Shown: positions 54,547-64,000, counted from the first letter of the stretch. The stretch: 64,000 nt of DNA from Sphingomonas sp. CCH21-G11 (GCF_001555965.1 NZ_LSHX01000055.1:1-64000), one strand, 5' to 3'. Translations and numbers: made by a program. Notes: generated by a model from the sequence alone, not told the origin.

Positions 54547-55662
54547 ATGTCTGTTCGTCCCTGGCGCGATATCATCCGCCGCAAGTCCCGCCAGATCATG
54601 GTCGGCAACGTCCCCGTCGGCGGCGATGCGCCCGTCACGGTGCAGACGATGACCAATACCGAAACCCATGACGTCCGCGGCACGATCGACCAGATCCGCC
54701 GTTGCGAGGAAGCGGGTGCCGATATCGTCCGCGTGTCCTGCCCCGATGTCGAAAGCACCGCGGCGCTCAAGCAGATCGTCCGCGCCGCCCGCGTGCCGAT
54801 CGTCGCCGACATCCATTTCCACTACAAGCGCGCGCTCGAGGCCGCGGATGCGGGCGCGGCATGCCTGCGCATCAACCCCGGCAATATCGGTTCGGCCGAC
54901 CGGGTGCGCGAAGTGGTCAACGCCGCCAAGGCCAATGGCTGCGCGATCCGTATCGGCGTGAATGCCGGCAGCCTGGAAAAGGACCTGCTCGAAAAATATG
55001 GCGAGCCGTGCCCGGAGGCGCTGGTCGAAAGCGCGCTCGACCATATCAAGCTGCTGCAGGACCATGATTTCCACGAATTCAAGGTGGCGGTGAAGGCATC
55101 CGACATCTTCCTGGCGGTCGCCGCCTATCAGCAGCTCGCGGAAGCCGTGGATTGCCCGCTGCACCTGGGCATCACCGAAGCCGGCGGGTTCGTCGGTGGC
55201 ACCGTCAAGTCGGCGATCGGCATCGGCAGCCTGCTCTGGTACGGTATCGGCGACACGATCCGCGTCAGCCTGTCCGCCGAGCCCGAGGAGGAGGTGCGCG
55301 TCGGCTTCGAAATCCTCAAGAGCCTGGGGATCCGCAACCGCGGTGTGCGCGTCGTGTCGTGCCCCAGCTGCGCGCGCCAGGGCTTCGACGTGATCCGCAC
55401 CGTCCAGACGCTTGAGGAGCGGCTCCAGCATATCCGCACGCCGTTGTCGCTCAGCGTGTTGGGCTGCGTCGTTAACGGCCCGGGTGAGGCGCGTGAGACC
55501 GATATCGGGCTGACCGGCGGCGGTGCGGGCAAGCATATGGTCTATCTGTCGGGCGTGACCGACCACACGGTCGAGGACGCCGACATGGTCGATCACATCG
55601 TCCGGCTGGTCGAGGCCAAGGCCGCCGAGATCGAGGCCGCGAACGAGGCGAAAGCGGCCTGA
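54547..55662 (+). CDS. ispG: 4-hydroxy-3-methylbut-2-enyl diphosphate synthase IspG
   Basis: Penultimate step of MEP isoprenoid synthesis; 371 residues. The [4Fe-4S] ligands are Cys272 and Cys275 ([12 protein letters not shown]) and Cys307 ([11 protein letters not shown]). [27 protein letters not shown] at the start and LRINPGNIG with the [14 protein letters not shown] barrel segments are typical. Converges with the glycosyltransferase across 21 bp. Confidence 0.97.
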   Translation: MSVRPWRDIIRRKSRQIMVGNVPVGGDAPVTVQTMTNTETHDVRGTIDQIRRCEEAGADIVRVSCPDVESTAALKQIVRAARVPIVADIHFHYKRALEAADAGAACLRINPGNIGSADRVREVVNAAKANGCAIRIGVNAGSLEKDLLEKYGEPCPEALVESALDHIKLLQDHDFHEFKVAVKASDIFLAVAAYQQLAEAVDCPLHLGITEAGGFVGGTVKSAIGIGSLLWYGIGDTIRVSLSAEPEEEVRVGFEILKSLGIRNRGVRVVSCPSCARQGFDVIRTVQTLEERLQHIRTPLSLSVLGCVVNGPGEARETDIGLTGGGAGKHMVYLSGVTDHTVEDADMVDHIVRLVEAKAAEIEAANEAKAA

Positions 55663-55683
55663 CCCCCTGGACCGGGCCGCGGG

Positions 55684-56700
55684 TCAGCCCGCGTCCGGTT
55701 CCGGCCCCGATGGCGTGTTGGGTGCGACATCCTCCGCGCGGAAGCCGAGCGTCACGTGGCGCTTCACCTCGCCCGCGACATCGCTGACGAGATAGAGCGG
55801 CCGCCGCTTGGCCTCGACATAAAGGCGGCCGAGATATTCGCCGATCATGCCCAGCACGAACATCTGCACCGCGCCCAGCACGACCACGACCAGCATCAGC
55901 GACGTCCAGCCCGGCAGCGCGTGGCCCATCGCGAACGCGCCGAGAATGTAGATGACGAGCAGCACCGACGCCGCCGTCAGCCATAGTCCGACATGGCTGG
56001 CGAAACGCAAGGGCGCGGTCGAGAAGCCGGTAACCGCATCGAGCGCGAATCGGATCATCTTGGCGAGCGGATATTTGCTCTCGCCTGCGATGCGTTCGGC
56101 GCGGTCATAGGCGAGCGGCACCTGGCGGAAACCGATCCACGCGACCATGCCGCGCACGAAGCGCGCCTGTTCGGGCAGCGCCAGCAGCGCATCAAGCGCG
56201 CGGCGGCTCATCAGGCGGAAATCGCCGGTGTCGAGCGGGATCGGCGTGTCGGTTACGCGGTCGAGCACGCGATAGAAGGCGGCGGCGGTCAGCTTCTTGA
56301 AAAAGGTCTCGCCCTCGCGCTTGCGGCGCACGGCATAGACGACGTCGGCCCCCTCCGCCGCCATCACGCGGCGCATTTCGCTCAACAGTTCGGGCGGATC
56401 CTGAAGGTCGGCATCGATGATCAGGATCTGGTCGCCCGCGCACAGATCGAGCCCGGCGGTCAGCGCCAGCTGGTGCCCGTGATTGCGAGAGAGGTTGATC
56501 GCGACGACGTGGCGGTCGCCCGCCGCCAGCCGCTGCATGACCGGCCAGCTGGCGTCGCGCGACCCGTCATTGACCAGAACGACCTCGTAATCCTCGCCCA
56601 CCGCCGCGCGCGCCGCCGCCGATACACGCGCGTGCAGGGCGTCGAGGCACGCTTCCTCATTGTAGCAGGGGATGACGATCGAGAGCGCGGGGCGAATCAT
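55684..56700 (-). CDS. Polyprenyl-phosphate glycosyltransferase (GtrB/ArnC-like GT2)
   Basis: A 338-residue GT2 enzyme with a DPM1-like catalytic domain: SIVIPCYNEEACL, VLVNDGSRDAS, DxD in IIDADLQDPPELL, QARFVRGMVAWIGF, then two C-terminal membrane spans (about residues 235-255 and 268-288). It transfers a sugar to undecaprenyl phosphate for later flippase-dependent glycan decoration. No partner flippase or modifying genes adjoin. The 347 bp behind it (56701-57047) hold a repeat and nothing else. Confidence 0.9.
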   Translation of the reverse strand: MIRPALSIVIPCYNEEACLDALHARVSAAARAAVGEDYEVVLVNDGSRDASWPVMQRLAAGDRHVVAINLSRNHGHQLALTAGLDLCAGDQILIIDADLQDPPELLSEMRRVMAAEGADVVYAVRRKREGETFFKKLTAAAFYRVLDRVTDTPIPLDTGDFRLMSRRALDALLALPEQARFVRGMVAWIGFRQVPLAYDRAERIAGESKYPLAKMIRFALDAVTGFSTAPLRFASHVGLWLTAASVLLVIYILGAFAMGHALPGWTSLMLVVVVLGAVQMFVLGMIGEYLGRLYVEAKRRPLYLVSDVAGEVKRHVTLGFRAEDVAPNTPSGPEPDAG

Positions 56701-56831
56701 GGCCGCGCGGTCTACGCCTTTTCGCTGCCGAGTCGAGGGGGCGGGGGCGGAGCGCTACCGCGACATCGTTGCTGTCCTTCTCAGAGGCTGACCGGGAGGG
56801 GATGATCGCAAGACCCCGCCACTCCTTCCTC

Positions 56832-56980
56832 GTCACCCCGGCCTCGTGCCGGGGTCCACCGCGCAACCCGCACGGGTCCATCATCAGCGCGCTTCCCGTG
56901 CCCAGCGCATTGGCTCGGCTCCAACTGGCGCGCAACGGTGCTTTGCGGCGCGGTGGACCCCGGCACAGGGCCGGGGTGAC
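56832..56980. repeat. 28-bp inverted repeat pair, GTCACCCCGGCC family
   Basis: Arms at 56832-56859 and 56953-56980 pair over 28 bp with mismatches only at the centre (GAG versus AGG), separated by about 93 bp in the 347-bp gap 56701-57047 between the glycosyltransferase and helicase genes. Third copy of the family in this window. The gap has no other gene. Confidence 0.85.
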
Positions 56981-57047
56981 GGGTTCTGGTGGTGGGAAGC
57001 GCGCGCGGGCCTGGCTCAGCGATGGCGCTATGTTCGCGGCTCCCGCC

Positions 57048-59330
57048 TCAGGCGGCCACCGTCACAAAACTGTCCATCACGCGCTTGCGTCCGGCCTGCT
57101 CGAAATCGATCTCGAGCTTGTTGCCCTCGATCTCCGCGATCGCGCCATAGCCGAATTTCTGGTGGAAGACGCGCATTCCGACCGCGATGTCCTTGCGCGC
57201 CGGGGCGCCAACGCTGACCGCCGACGCGCGCCCCTCGAACACGCGCGGGCTTTCGCGGACGAAGGTGGAGGCGGGCGACGCCGCGCGCTGCCATCCGGGC
57301 CCACGCCCGGTGCCGCGCGCGACGTCGGCGAACGGATCGCTGCGTTCGGACCAGTTGGCGCGCCACAGGCTTTCGCCGCCGCTCATCGTCGTCTCGCTTT
57401 CGATATGCTCGGGTGGCAGTTCGCCGACGAAGCGGCTGGGGATGCTGCTCGTCCACTGGCCATAGATGCGGCGGTTGGCGGCGTGCAGAATCACCGCGCG
57501 CCGCCGCGCCCGGGTGATCGCCACATAAGCCAGTCGGCGTTCTTCCTCCAGGCTGGCGAGGCCGCCTTCGTCGATCGCGCGTTGCGAGGGGAAGACGCCT
57601 TCCTCCCACCCGACCAGGAACACCGTGTCGAACTCCAGCCCCTTGGCGGCGTGGATCGTCATGATCGTCACCTGCGGCTCGTCGCGCCCGCCGTCATTGT
57701 CCATGACCAGGCTGACATGCTCCAGGAACGCGCCGAGGCTTTCATATTCCTCCATCGCGCGGACGAGTTCGTTCAGATTCTCGAGCCTCCCCGCCGCCTC
57801 GGCGGTCTTGTCCGCCTGCCACATCGCGGTGTAGCCGCTTTCGTCGAGCAATTGCCGGGCGAGCTCAGGGTGCGGCAGGTCGCGCGCCATGTCGCGCCAA
57901 CGGCTGATGTCGCCGATCAGGCTGCCGAGCGCGCGGCGCGCCTGCGGCGTCAGCTCGTCGGTGTCGAGGATGCGCGCGGCGGCGTGGAGCAGCGGCAGCC
58001 CCTGCGCGCGGGCCAGCTGATGCACCTTCGCCACCGCCTTGTCGCCCAGACCTCGTTTGGGCACGTTGACGATGCGCTCAAAGGCCAGGTCGTCGGCGGG
58101 CTGGTTGACGATGCGCAGATAGGCGAGCGCGTCGCGGATTTCCTGGCGCTCATAGAAGCGGAAGCCGCCGACGATGCGATAGGGCATGCCGATCGCGATG
58201 AAGCGGTCCTCGAACTCGCGGGTCTGGTGCTGGGCGCGGACCAGGATCGCGAACTGGTCGAGCGACTGGCCATCGCGCTGGCCGCGCTCGATCTCCTCGC
58301 CGACGCGGCGGGCCTCCTCCGGCCCGTCCCAAACGCCGATGACGCGCACCTTCTCGCCCGCGTCCAGCTCGGTCCACAAGGTCTTGCCCAGCCGCCCGCC
58401 ATTATGGGCGATCACCCCTGCGGCTGCGCCCAAGATGTGCGGGGTCGACCGGTAATTCTGTTCCAGCCGGATGACCTTGGCGCCTGGAAAGTCGCGCTCG
58501 AAGCGCAGGATATTTTCGACCTGTGCGCCGCGCCACGAATAGATCGACTGGTCGTCATCGCCGACACAGGCGATGTTGCGCCGCTCCTGCGCGAGCAGCC
58601 GCAGCCACAGATACTGGACGCTGTTGGTGTCCTGATACTCGTCGACCATGATGTAGCGGAAGCGCTGCTGATAGCTGCTCAGCACCTCACGGTCAGTTTT
58701 CAGGATCGTCAGCACGTGGAGCAGCAGGTCGCCGAAGTCGCAGGCGTTGAGGGCGCGCAGCCGGTCCTGATAGGCGCGGTACATTTCCTGACCGCGGCCA
58801 TTGGCGTAGAGCTCGTTCTCGCCCGCATCGAGATCGGCAGGGGTCAGCCCCTTGTTCTTCCACCCGTCGATCAGCCCGCCCAGCTGGCGCGCCGGCCAGC
58901 GTTTCTCGTCCAGGTCGGCGGCGGCGATCAGCTGCTTGAGCAGGCGCAGCTGGTCGTCGGTGTCGAGGATCGTGAAGTTGGATTGCAGCCCGACCAGTTC
59001 GGCGTGGCGGCGAAGCATCTTGGCCCCGATCGCGTGAAAGGTGCCGAGCCACGGCATCCCCTCGACCAGGTCGCCGACCATGCGCCCGACCCGCTCGCGC
59101 ATCTCGCGCGCCGCCTTGTTGGTGAAGGTGACCGACAGGATCTCGCTCGGATAGGCGCGGCGCGTGTAGAGCAGATGCGCCAGCCGCGCGGTCAGCGCCG
59201 CAGTCTTGCCCGTGCCGGCGCCCGCCAGCATCAAGACCGGCCCGTCAGTGGTCAGCACCGCCTCGCGCTGCGGCGGATTGAGCCCGCGCAGATAAGGGGG
59301 ATCGTCGGGGGCGGACGCGGGAAGACTCAT
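57048..59330 (-). CDS. ATP-dependent DNA helicase, PcrA/UvrD type
   Basis: A 760-residue superfamily 1A helicase. Walker A LAGAGTGKTAALTARL, VTFTNKAAREMRERV (Ia), VDEYQDTNSVQYLW (II), DDQSIYSWRGA (III), RLEQNYRSTP (IV), MTIHAAKGLEFDTVFL and VAITRARRRAVI (V-VI) are all present, and a C-terminal MRVFHQKFGYGAI Tudor-like domain as in PcrA/UvrD. Acts in repair and replication restart. ATG at 59330 is preferred to one 12 codons earlier. The true name (uvrD or pcrA) cannot be fixed. Confidence 0.95.
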   Translation of the reverse strand: MSLPASAPDDPPYLRGLNPPQREAVLTTDGPVLMLAGAGTGKTAALTARLAHLLYTRRAYPSEILSVTFTNKAAREMRERVGRMVGDLVEGMPWLGTFHAIGAKMLRRHAELVGLQSNFTILDTDDQLRLLKQLIAAADLDEKRWPARQLGGLIDGWKNKGLTPADLDAGENELYANGRGQEMYRAYQDRLRALNACDFGDLLLHVLTILKTDREVLSSYQQRFRYIMVDEYQDTNSVQYLWLRLLAQERRNIACVGDDDQSIYSWRGAQVENILRFERDFPGAKVIRLEQNYRSTPHILGAAAGVIAHNGGRLGKTLWTELDAGEKVRVIGVWDGPEEARRVGEEIERGQRDGQSLDQFAILVRAQHQTREFEDRFIAIGMPYRIVGGFRFYERQEIRDALAYLRIVNQPADDLAFERIVNVPKRGLGDKAVAKVHQLARAQGLPLLHAAARILDTDELTPQARRALGSLIGDISRWRDMARDLPHPELARQLLDESGYTAMWQADKTAEAAGRLENLNELVRAMEEYESLGAFLEHVSLVMDNDGGRDEPQVTIMTIHAAKGLEFDTVFLVGWEEGVFPSQRAIDEGGLASLEEERRLAYVAITRARRRAVILHAANRRIYGQWTSSIPSRFVGELPPEHIESETTMSGGESLWRANWSERSDPFADVARGTGRGPGWQRAASPASTFVRESPRVFEGRASAVSVGAPARKDIAVGMRVFHQKFGYGAIAEIEGNKLEIDFEQAGRKRVMDSFVTVAA

Positions 59331-59380
59331 CGGTGAACAGTTAGGGAACGCGCAGGCCTGGGGCAACCCGGTTCGCGGGT

Positions 59381-59920
59381 TCAGGCGCGGCGGAGCAGTG
59401 TCAGCTTGGCCTTGCCGTGCACCCGCTCGGCGTCGATCGCGAAGCCTGTGGCATCGACATCCTCGTCGCGCGCGGTTTCGACGCTGATCCAGGTCGCGGG
59501 GCCGATCCAGCCGAGCCGCGCCAGCTTGTCGAGCGCGACATTGCCCGCGCCGCTGCGATAGGGCGGATCGACCAGCATCAGGTCGACCGGCTGGCTAACC
59601 GGGCCCAGTGCGAGCACCGACTGCGCGCGCACATCGGTGCCGGTCGCGCCGAGTCGGGCGATATTCGCCTTCAGCGCCTCAAGGGCGGCGCGGTCCTGTT
59701 CGACGAACAGGCAGGCGGCAGCGCCGCGCGACAGCGCCTCCAGGCCCAGCGCGCCCGATCCGGCGAACAGGTCGGCGACGCGCAGCCCGTCAAAGCTCCC
59801 GACCCGACTGGTCAGCATCGAAAACAACGCCTCGCGCGTGCGGTCGGCGGTGGGGCGGGTGGCGTCCCCTTTGGGCGCGATCAGCGGCCGTCCGCGCCAT
59901 GTGCCGGCGATGATCCGCAT
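59381..59920 (-). CDS. rsmD: 16S rRNA (guanine966-N2)-methyltransferase RsmD
   Basis: A 179-residue SAM methyltransferase acting on 16S rRNA G966. MRIIAGTWRGRPLIAP at the start, TRPTADRTREALFSML, the SAM loop VADLFAGSGALGLEALSRGA and catalytic LMLVDPPYRSG are intact. Its ATG directly abuts the rluB stop codon (no gap), so the two rRNA-modification genes are coupled. Confidence 0.95.
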   Translation of the reverse strand: MRIIAGTWRGRPLIAPKGDATRPTADRTREALFSMLTSRVGSFDGLRVADLFAGSGALGLEALSRGAAACLFVEQDRAALEALKANIARLGATGTDVRAQSVLALGPVSQPVDLMLVDPPYRSGAGNVALDKLARLGWIGPATWISVETARDEDVDATGFAIDAERVHGKAKLTLLRRA

Positions 59921-60994
59921 TTATCGCGCCTTCTTCGTGATACCGCCGGGGTCGCGCTTGCGCCGGGGCGGACCCGGTTTGGCCTTTTTCTTCGCCCAGC
60001 CTGCGGGCTTCTTGGCCGGACGCGGCGCGCGTTCGGGCTCCGGTGCCGGCGACTCGCGCGCGGTCCGTTCCGCCGGTGCCGCCTTCACGCGCCGCGGCTT
60101 TGCCTCTTTGGCGGGCTTTGGCCGGGGCTTGGCCTCACCGGCTGGCCGCGCATGCGACCTGGTCTTCGGCGGCGAGTCCGGGTCGCCCCTGTGCTCCGGC
60201 CTGGGTCGCCTTTCGGCCGCGGCCGCGACCGGAATCGTCACGCGGACCGGAGCCATCGCGTTCATATCCTTGCGGAACGCGACGACGTCGTGCTGGCGGA
60301 TTTCGTCGACCGCGCCGATGCCCAGCCCATCGAGCAGGAACGGGCCATAACGCGTGCGTATCAACCGGGAGACCTGGAGCCCGAGATGTTCGAGCACGCG
60401 GCGGACCTCGCGGTTCTTGCCCTCGGTCAGCGTCAGCTCGATCCACATGTTCGCGCCCGTGCGCCGCTCCAGATTGGCGTTGATCGAGCCGTAGCGCACG
60501 CCATCGATCTCGACGCCGAGCATCAGATCCTCGAGCTGCGCCTGGCTGACCTGGCCATAGGCGCGCGCGCGATAGCTGCGCTCGACCCCTGATTTGGGCA
60601 GTTCGAGCTGGCGCTTCAGTTCACCGTCGGTGGTGAGCAGCAACAGGCCCTCGGTATTGAGGTCGAGCCGCCCGACCGGCATCACGCGCGGCAGGTCGCG
60701 CGGCAGGCGGTCGTAAATCGTCGCGCGGCCCCGCGGATCGCGCTCGGTGGTCAGCACGCCGCTGGGCTTGTGAAAGCGGAACAGCCGGGCCGGGGCAGGA
60801 GCCTTCACCGCCTGCCCGTCGACCGTCACGCCCCTGAGCGATGTGAGCACGGTCGCAGCGGTCTCCAGCGGCTTGCCGTCGAGCGCGATGCGACGCTCGT
60901 CGATCATGCGCTCGATTTCGCGGCGCGACGCGATGCCGGCGCGCGACAGCAATTTCGCGATGCGCTGCGGTTCTTTCGGTTTGGACGGCCCCAT
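59921..60994 (-). CDS. rluB: 23S rRNA pseudouridine synthase RluB-like, with long basic tail
   Basis: A 357-residue RsuA/RluB-family pseudouridine synthase. N-terminal S4 domain (PQRIAKLLSRAGIASRREIERMI), catalytic Asp in GRLDLNTEGLLLLT, and KNREVRRVLEHLGLQVSRLIR. Residues beyond about 248 form a long Lys/Arg/Pro/Ala-rich disordered tail, a common alphaproteobacterial elaboration. It precedes rsmD with no gap. Confidence 0.9.
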   Translation of the reverse strand: MGPSKPKEPQRIAKLLSRAGIASRREIERMIDERRIALDGKPLETAATVLTSLRGVTVDGQAVKAPAPARLFRFHKPSGVLTTERDPRGRATIYDRLPRDLPRVMPVGRLDLNTEGLLLLTTDGELKRQLELPKSGVERSYRARAYGQVSQAQLEDLMLGVEIDGVRYGSINANLERRTGANMWIELTLTEGKNREVRRVLEHLGLQVSRLIRTRYGPFLLDGLGIGAVDEIRQHDVVAFRKDMNAMAPVRVTIPVAAAAERRPRPEHRGDPDSPPKTRSHARPAGEAKPRPKPAKEAKPRRVKAAPAERTARESPAPEPERAPRPAKKPAGWAKKKAKPGPPRRKRDPGGITKKAR

Positions 60995-61126
60995 GGCGAC
61001 GGTGATATAGACACTGCTGGCCGACCGACAAAAAAACTTTGCTGCCGGGCGGCGATTTCGTCGGCAGGACGTTGTGCGGAAGGGGCCGCGCAGACGGTCG
61101 CTTCAGGGACGAGCGAATACGACAAG

Positions 61127-61561
61127 ATGCTGTTTACCCGCAAAACCCGGCGCATTACGCGCATCATGGTGGTCGAGGACGAGCCGCTCGTCGCGTTCGA
61201 CACCGAATATCATCTGACCGAATCCGGCTTCGAAATCGCCGCGACGGTCGATTCGGTCGCGGATGCGCTGGCGGTGATCGCGCGTGACGAGCCGCTGGAC
61301 CTGGCGCTGGTCGACCTGACGCTCGCGGACGGTTCGGGAATCGATGTCGCGCGCGCGGCGGTGGCGCGCGGCGTCATGGTGCTGTTCGTTACCGGCAATT
61401 GTCCGGGCGATGCCCGCGCGCTCGCGGCGGGCTGCCTGTCGAAACCCTATGGTCCGCGTGACCTGACGGCGGCGATCGACGCGATCGAGGCGGTGCTTGA
61501 CGGCCAGCAGCCCAAGAAGCTCTCGCCCCCGTTCAGCCTGTTTCTGGAGCGCGCCGTTTGA
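61127..61561 (+). CDS. Single-domain response regulator
   Basis: A 144-residue receiver without an output domain. Acidic pocket VEDEP (Glu17, Asp18), phospho-acceptor Asp63 in ALVDLTLADG, Thr89 and Lys106 (CLSKPYG) are in place. No histidine kinase adjoins, so it takes part in a phosphorelay encoded elsewhere. ATG at 61127; the frame reaches back to 60770 within rluB but is not coding. The 3' end overlaps the YdeI-like gene by 29 bp (tail-to-tail). Confidence 0.85.
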   Translation: MLFTRKTRRITRIMVVEDEPLVAFDTEYHLTESGFEIAATVDSVADALAVIARDEPLDLALVDLTLADGSGIDVARAAVARGVMVLFVTGNCPGDARALAAGCLSKPYGPRDLTAAIDAIEAVLDGQQPKKLSPPFSLFLERAV

Positions 61562-61856
61562 CCCCGTCGATCAGAACGGCCTTTTGCCATCGGCCCGGTG
61601 CCTTGTCGGGACGGTGAATACATCCCGCCCAGCAGCAGGGCCGCTTCTTTCCCTCCAGCAATTCCTCACAGGTTCGGCGCAGCCGTCGCGCGCGGGTCGC
61701 CGGCTGTTTCGCATCCTCGACCCAGCAGATGAATTCGTTGCGCCCGAGTGGGGTCAGCGCCTGCCACCGCGCATATAGTTCGGGGCTTGCCCGCAGCGCG
61801 CGCTGCAGGTCCTCGGCGGCCTGATGGACCGTTCCGTGCTTGAAGTCGTCAGCCAT
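61533..61856 (-). CDS. YdeI/OmpD-associated family protein
   Basis: A 107-residue protein of the YdeI/OmpD-associated group. ADDFKHGTVHQAAEDLQRAL and the LTPLGRNEFICWVEDAKQPATRARRLRRTCEELLEGKKRPCCW block are typical. The group is loosely linked to stress or bacteriocin tolerance; no biochemical role is known. ATG at 61856. Its end overlaps the receiver gene by 29 bp, and 44 bp separate it from the Rieske gene upstream. Confidence 0.78.
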   Translation of the reverse strand: MADDFKHGTVHQAAEDLQRALRASPELYARWQALTPLGRNEFICWVEDAKQPATRARRLRRTCEELLEGKKRPCCWAGCIHRPDKAPGRWQKAVLIDGVKRRAPETG

Positions 61857-61900
61857 GTCCGCGGTCGTGTCGCGCGCCGCCGCCCTGCCGTCCAATCGTT

Positions 61901-63034
61901 TCACGCACCGAGCATCGCCTCCACCGCGTCGTGGAAGTGCCGGATGCCGCGTTCGAGCTGGCCGAGCGTCAGCCGGTCGATCGCGCCGCTGGCCAAGCCC
62001 TGCTGACCGAGCTCGGCGGCGCGGAAATCCTCTGCGGCGAACACGCCTTGGTCGAGCAGCTGCCAGCTGCGTTCCCAATGGTCGCGCGCCTTGTCGGTCG
62101 CCGGGGCTTCGGGGATCAGCATGAAATCCTCGACCAGGACGCGGTCGTGCGCCTGCGGCATCAGGATCATCAGGTTGATGTAATCGGGGCTGACGATGAT
62201 GACCGTGCCCGGAAACAGTTGATAGGTATAGGTGATCGCGCGGCGCAGCACCGCCCAGTCGCCCGACGACAGCGCGTCGGCCTCCGCCGCGCGGCCGACC
62301 GCCGAACGCTGGTGCGCGCCGATCGTGTCGGCGGTGGACACCCCGTCCTGGAAGAACGGCGCGATCGTGCCGGCGTGAAGCCGTTGCACGTGATACGCCT
62401 CCAGAAATGCATCCATGATCAGCTTCCAGTTGGCGCGCACCTCATGGGTGCGGCGGCGGAACAGCTGCTGTCCGGCTAGGTCGAACGCTGCGAAGTCACG
62501 CGCCAGGGTGTCGGCATCGGCGAAGTCCGCATCCGCATCGAAACTGAACCAGATCAGGCCGCCCGCTTCGTGCGTCGGCAGGCGCTTGAGGCCGAACTCG
62601 CCCTTGTCGAGCCCAGGAAAGGTTTCGGGTCGCGGCAACCCGGTCAGCCGGCCGTCGAGCGCATAGGTCCAGGCGTGATAGGGGCAGACGAGGCGCGGCG
62701 ACTTTATCGCAGCACAGCCCTCCACCAGACGCGTGCCGCGATGGCGGCAGACGTTGAGGAAGACATGCGCCCGCCCGTCACCGTCGCGCGCAACCAGCAG
62801 CGGCTTGCCGAAGCCGTCATGCGGCACCGCCATGTTGCGATCGGGCAGCAACGCCGAGGGGGCGATGACCAGCGGCACGCGGTTGAAGATCCGCGCCTGT
62901 TCGGCGTCATGCCGCGCCGCACGGGTATAGGCGTCCGCCGCGACGTGCGCGATGCCGTCGTCGCGCGCGGTGCCGCCGCGGCCAAGTTCCGCCGCCAGGG
63001 CGAGCTGGCCCGGCGTCGGGGTGAGCGCGTTCAT
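61901..63034 (-). CDS. Rieske non-haem iron oxygenase, alpha subunit
   Basis: A 377-residue aromatic-ring-hydroxylating-type oxygenase. The [2Fe-2S] Rieske site is CRH (Cys96, His98) in [10 protein letters not shown] and CPYH (Cys117, His120) in [10 protein letters not shown]. The mononuclear iron site is in [15 protein letters not shown]. No beta subunit or reductase gene adjoins. The substrate could be an aromatic or a quaternary amine; it cannot be assigned from sequence. Divergent from the MFS gene across 56 bp. Confidence 0.88.
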   Translation of the reverse strand: MNALTPTPGQLALAAELGRGGTARDDGIAHVAADAYTRAARHDAEQARIFNRVPLVIAPSALLPDRNMAVPHDGFGKPLLVARDGDGRAHVFLNVCRHRGTRLVEGCAAIKSPRLVCPYHAWTYALDGRLTGLPRPETFPGLDKGEFGLKRLPTHEAGGLIWFSFDADADFADADTLARDFAAFDLAGQQLFRRRTHEVRANWKLIMDAFLEAYHVQRLHAGTIAPFFQDGVSTADTIGAHQRSAVGRAAEADALSSGDWAVLRRAITYTYQLFPGTVIIVSPDYINLMILMPQAHDRVLVEDFMLIPEAPATDKARDHWERSWQLLDQGVFAAEDFRAAELGQQGLASGAIDRLTLGQLERGIRHFHDAVEAMLGA

Positions 63035-63090
63035 GGCTATTCTTCCCTCTCGTTTTGGCTAGTGTTGCGCCTTTGGGACAAGGGTTCAAG

Positions 63091-64000
63091 GTGACGGACA
63101 GGGTGAAGGGGGTGGCGCTGCTGCGCGCGGCGCTGCGCAATCGCAAGACATCGGCGATGCTGGTGCTGGGCTTTGCCTCCGGCCTGCCGTTCGTGCTGCT
63201 GATCGGGACGCTCAACGCGTGGCTGGGCGAGCTGAAGGTCAGCCTGGCGACGATCGGGGTCGTGTCGTGGATCGGTCTGGCCTATGCCTTCAAGTTCCTG
63301 TGGTCGCCGCTGGTCGATCGCGCGCAGTTGCCGCTGCTCGGCCGGTTGGGTCGCAGGCGATCCTGGCTGGTGCTGTGCCAGGGGGGGCTGGCGCTGCTCC
63401 TCGTCGCGCTGGCGCTGACCGATCCGGTGACCGCGATCGGCAGCTTTGCCGTGCTCGCGGTGATTGCGGCCTTCCTGTCGGCGACGCAGGACGTGGTGAT
63501 CGACGCCTGGCGCATCGAGGTGGCGGACGAGACCGCGACCGTCGACCTGCTTTCCGCCATCTATCAGCTCGGCAACCGGCTGGCGGCACTGACCGGCGGC
63601 GCGCTGGCGCTGGTGCTGGCGGCGCGTATCGGCTGGCCGGCGGTCTATATCGGCTTTGGCGGTGCCATGATCGGTGCGCTCGTCATGACGCTGTTCACGC
63701 CGGAGCGGCCGCGCGACCGGATGGACGAGCGCGCGCCGCTCGCCGGGCATGTCGTCCCCGAGCCGCGTGAACGCGCCATCGCGCTGGGCATCGTCGCGGT
63801 CTGCTGGCTCTGGGCGATCGCGGTGCTGGGCAGCTTCATGGCCGCGGCGCTCAGTCCGGTGCCGCCTGGCGAGACCGCGCCATCGGCGGGGAACTTCACC
63901 CGCGACTGGGGGCCGTGGATCATCGTCGCGACCGTCATCATTCCCGCGATGGTGTCGGCGTGGACCAACCGGCTGCCGCGCCGCGTCGAGGATGCGGCGG
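63091..64000 (+). CDS. AmpG-like MFS transporter (partial, runs off the window)
   Basis: The first 303 codons of a major facilitator. MLVLGFASGLPFVLLIGTLNAWLGE, FKFLWSPLVDR, and SATQDVVIDAWRIEVAD are AmpG-family signatures; AmpG imports cell-wall muropeptides. The GTG at 63091 is the likely start. No stop occurs before base 64000, so the C-terminal half is outside. Muropeptide import is inferred from family only. Confidence 0.82.
   Translation, partial: MTDRVKGVALLRAALRNRKTSAMLVLGFASGLPFVLLIGTLNAWLGELKVSLATIGVVSWIGLAYAFKFLWSPLVDRAQLPLLGRLGRRRSWLVLCQGGLALLLVALALTDPVTAIGSFAVLAVIAAFLSATQDVVIDAWRIEVADETATVDLLSAIYQLGNRLAALTGGALALVLAARIGWPAVYIGFGGAMIGALVMTLFTPERPRDRMDERAPLAGHVVPEPRERAIALGIVAVCWLWAIAVLGSFMAAALSPVPPGETAPSAGNFTRDWGPWIIVATVIIPAMVSAWTNRLPRRVEDAA

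Overview
The window is 64 kb of GC-rich bacterial chromosome, about 75 protein genes packed mostly into overlapping operons. The gene set points to an alphaproteobacterium, most likely a sphingomonad (Sphingomonas-like): alpha-type SspB, a fused ThiS-ThiG, the leucyl-transferase Bpt, a System I (ccm) cytochrome maturation operon, an archaic spore-coat-U fimbrial cluster, and many intergenic palindromes of the form GTCACCCCGGCC..GGCCGGGGTGAC. This assignment is an inference from protein character and repeats, not a search result. No rRNA, tRNA, CRISPR array, integrase or transposase was seen. The only plausible acquired module is a parDE toxin-antitoxin pair.

Layout. 0-5.2 kb: hisB-hisH (minus), divergent sspB, then a three-gene operon of circularly permuted ATP-grasp, alpha-E and transglutaminase-like protein; the last lacks its catalytic Cys. 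5.2-14 kb: bpt, a secreted cytochrome c lipoprotein of unknown role, threonine ammonia-lyase, a beta-hydroxyacid dehydrogenase with an amidohydrolase, a TetR regulator and small proteins. 14-19.2 kb: panB, then yfgM-like, bamB, der and tusA-like in an outer-membrane/ribosome-assembly operon, and an orphan Hpt protein. 19.3-25.2 kb (minus): bacterioferritin and its ferredoxin behind a Fur-box-like site, a DUF418 membrane protein, nitroreductase, thioredoxin-like protein and purL. 25.5-30.4 kb (minus): aroQ, accB, accC, an alpha/beta hydrolase and a phospholipase-D-type protein.

30.5-37.6 kb: thiSG, an HU protein with terminator, a spermidine-synthase-like protein, then ccmCDEFGHI with every junction overlapping or short. 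37.8-44.6 kb: ruvA, parD, parE, ruvB (toxin-antitoxin pair inside ruvAB), then ybgC-tolQ-tolR-tolA-tolB-pal ending in a strong terminator; tolA as given carries a one-base frameshift. 44.7-48.4 kb: minimal chaperone-usher cluster (one SCPU subunit, one chaperone, one usher). 48.4-49.8 kb: a small operon of an SPFH membrane protein, an Arc/CopG-like DNA-binding protein and a zinc-ribbon protein behind a GTGATATCAC palindrome. 49.9-57 kb: alpha/beta hydrolase, S1/P1 nuclease, isoaspartyl peptidase, acyltransferase, ispG and a polyprenyl-phosphate glycosyltransferase. 57-64 kb: pcrA/uvrD helicase, rluB-rsmD, an orphan receiver, a YdeI-like protein, a Rieske oxygenase and the start of an AmpG-like transporter cut by the window edge.

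Most of the window is housekeeping. The parts most worth a second look are the parDE insertion that couples ruvB to a toxin gene, the Cys-less transglutaminase homologue, the tolA frameshift, the SPFH/Arc/zinc-ribbon operon, and the family of long paired palindromes between genes.
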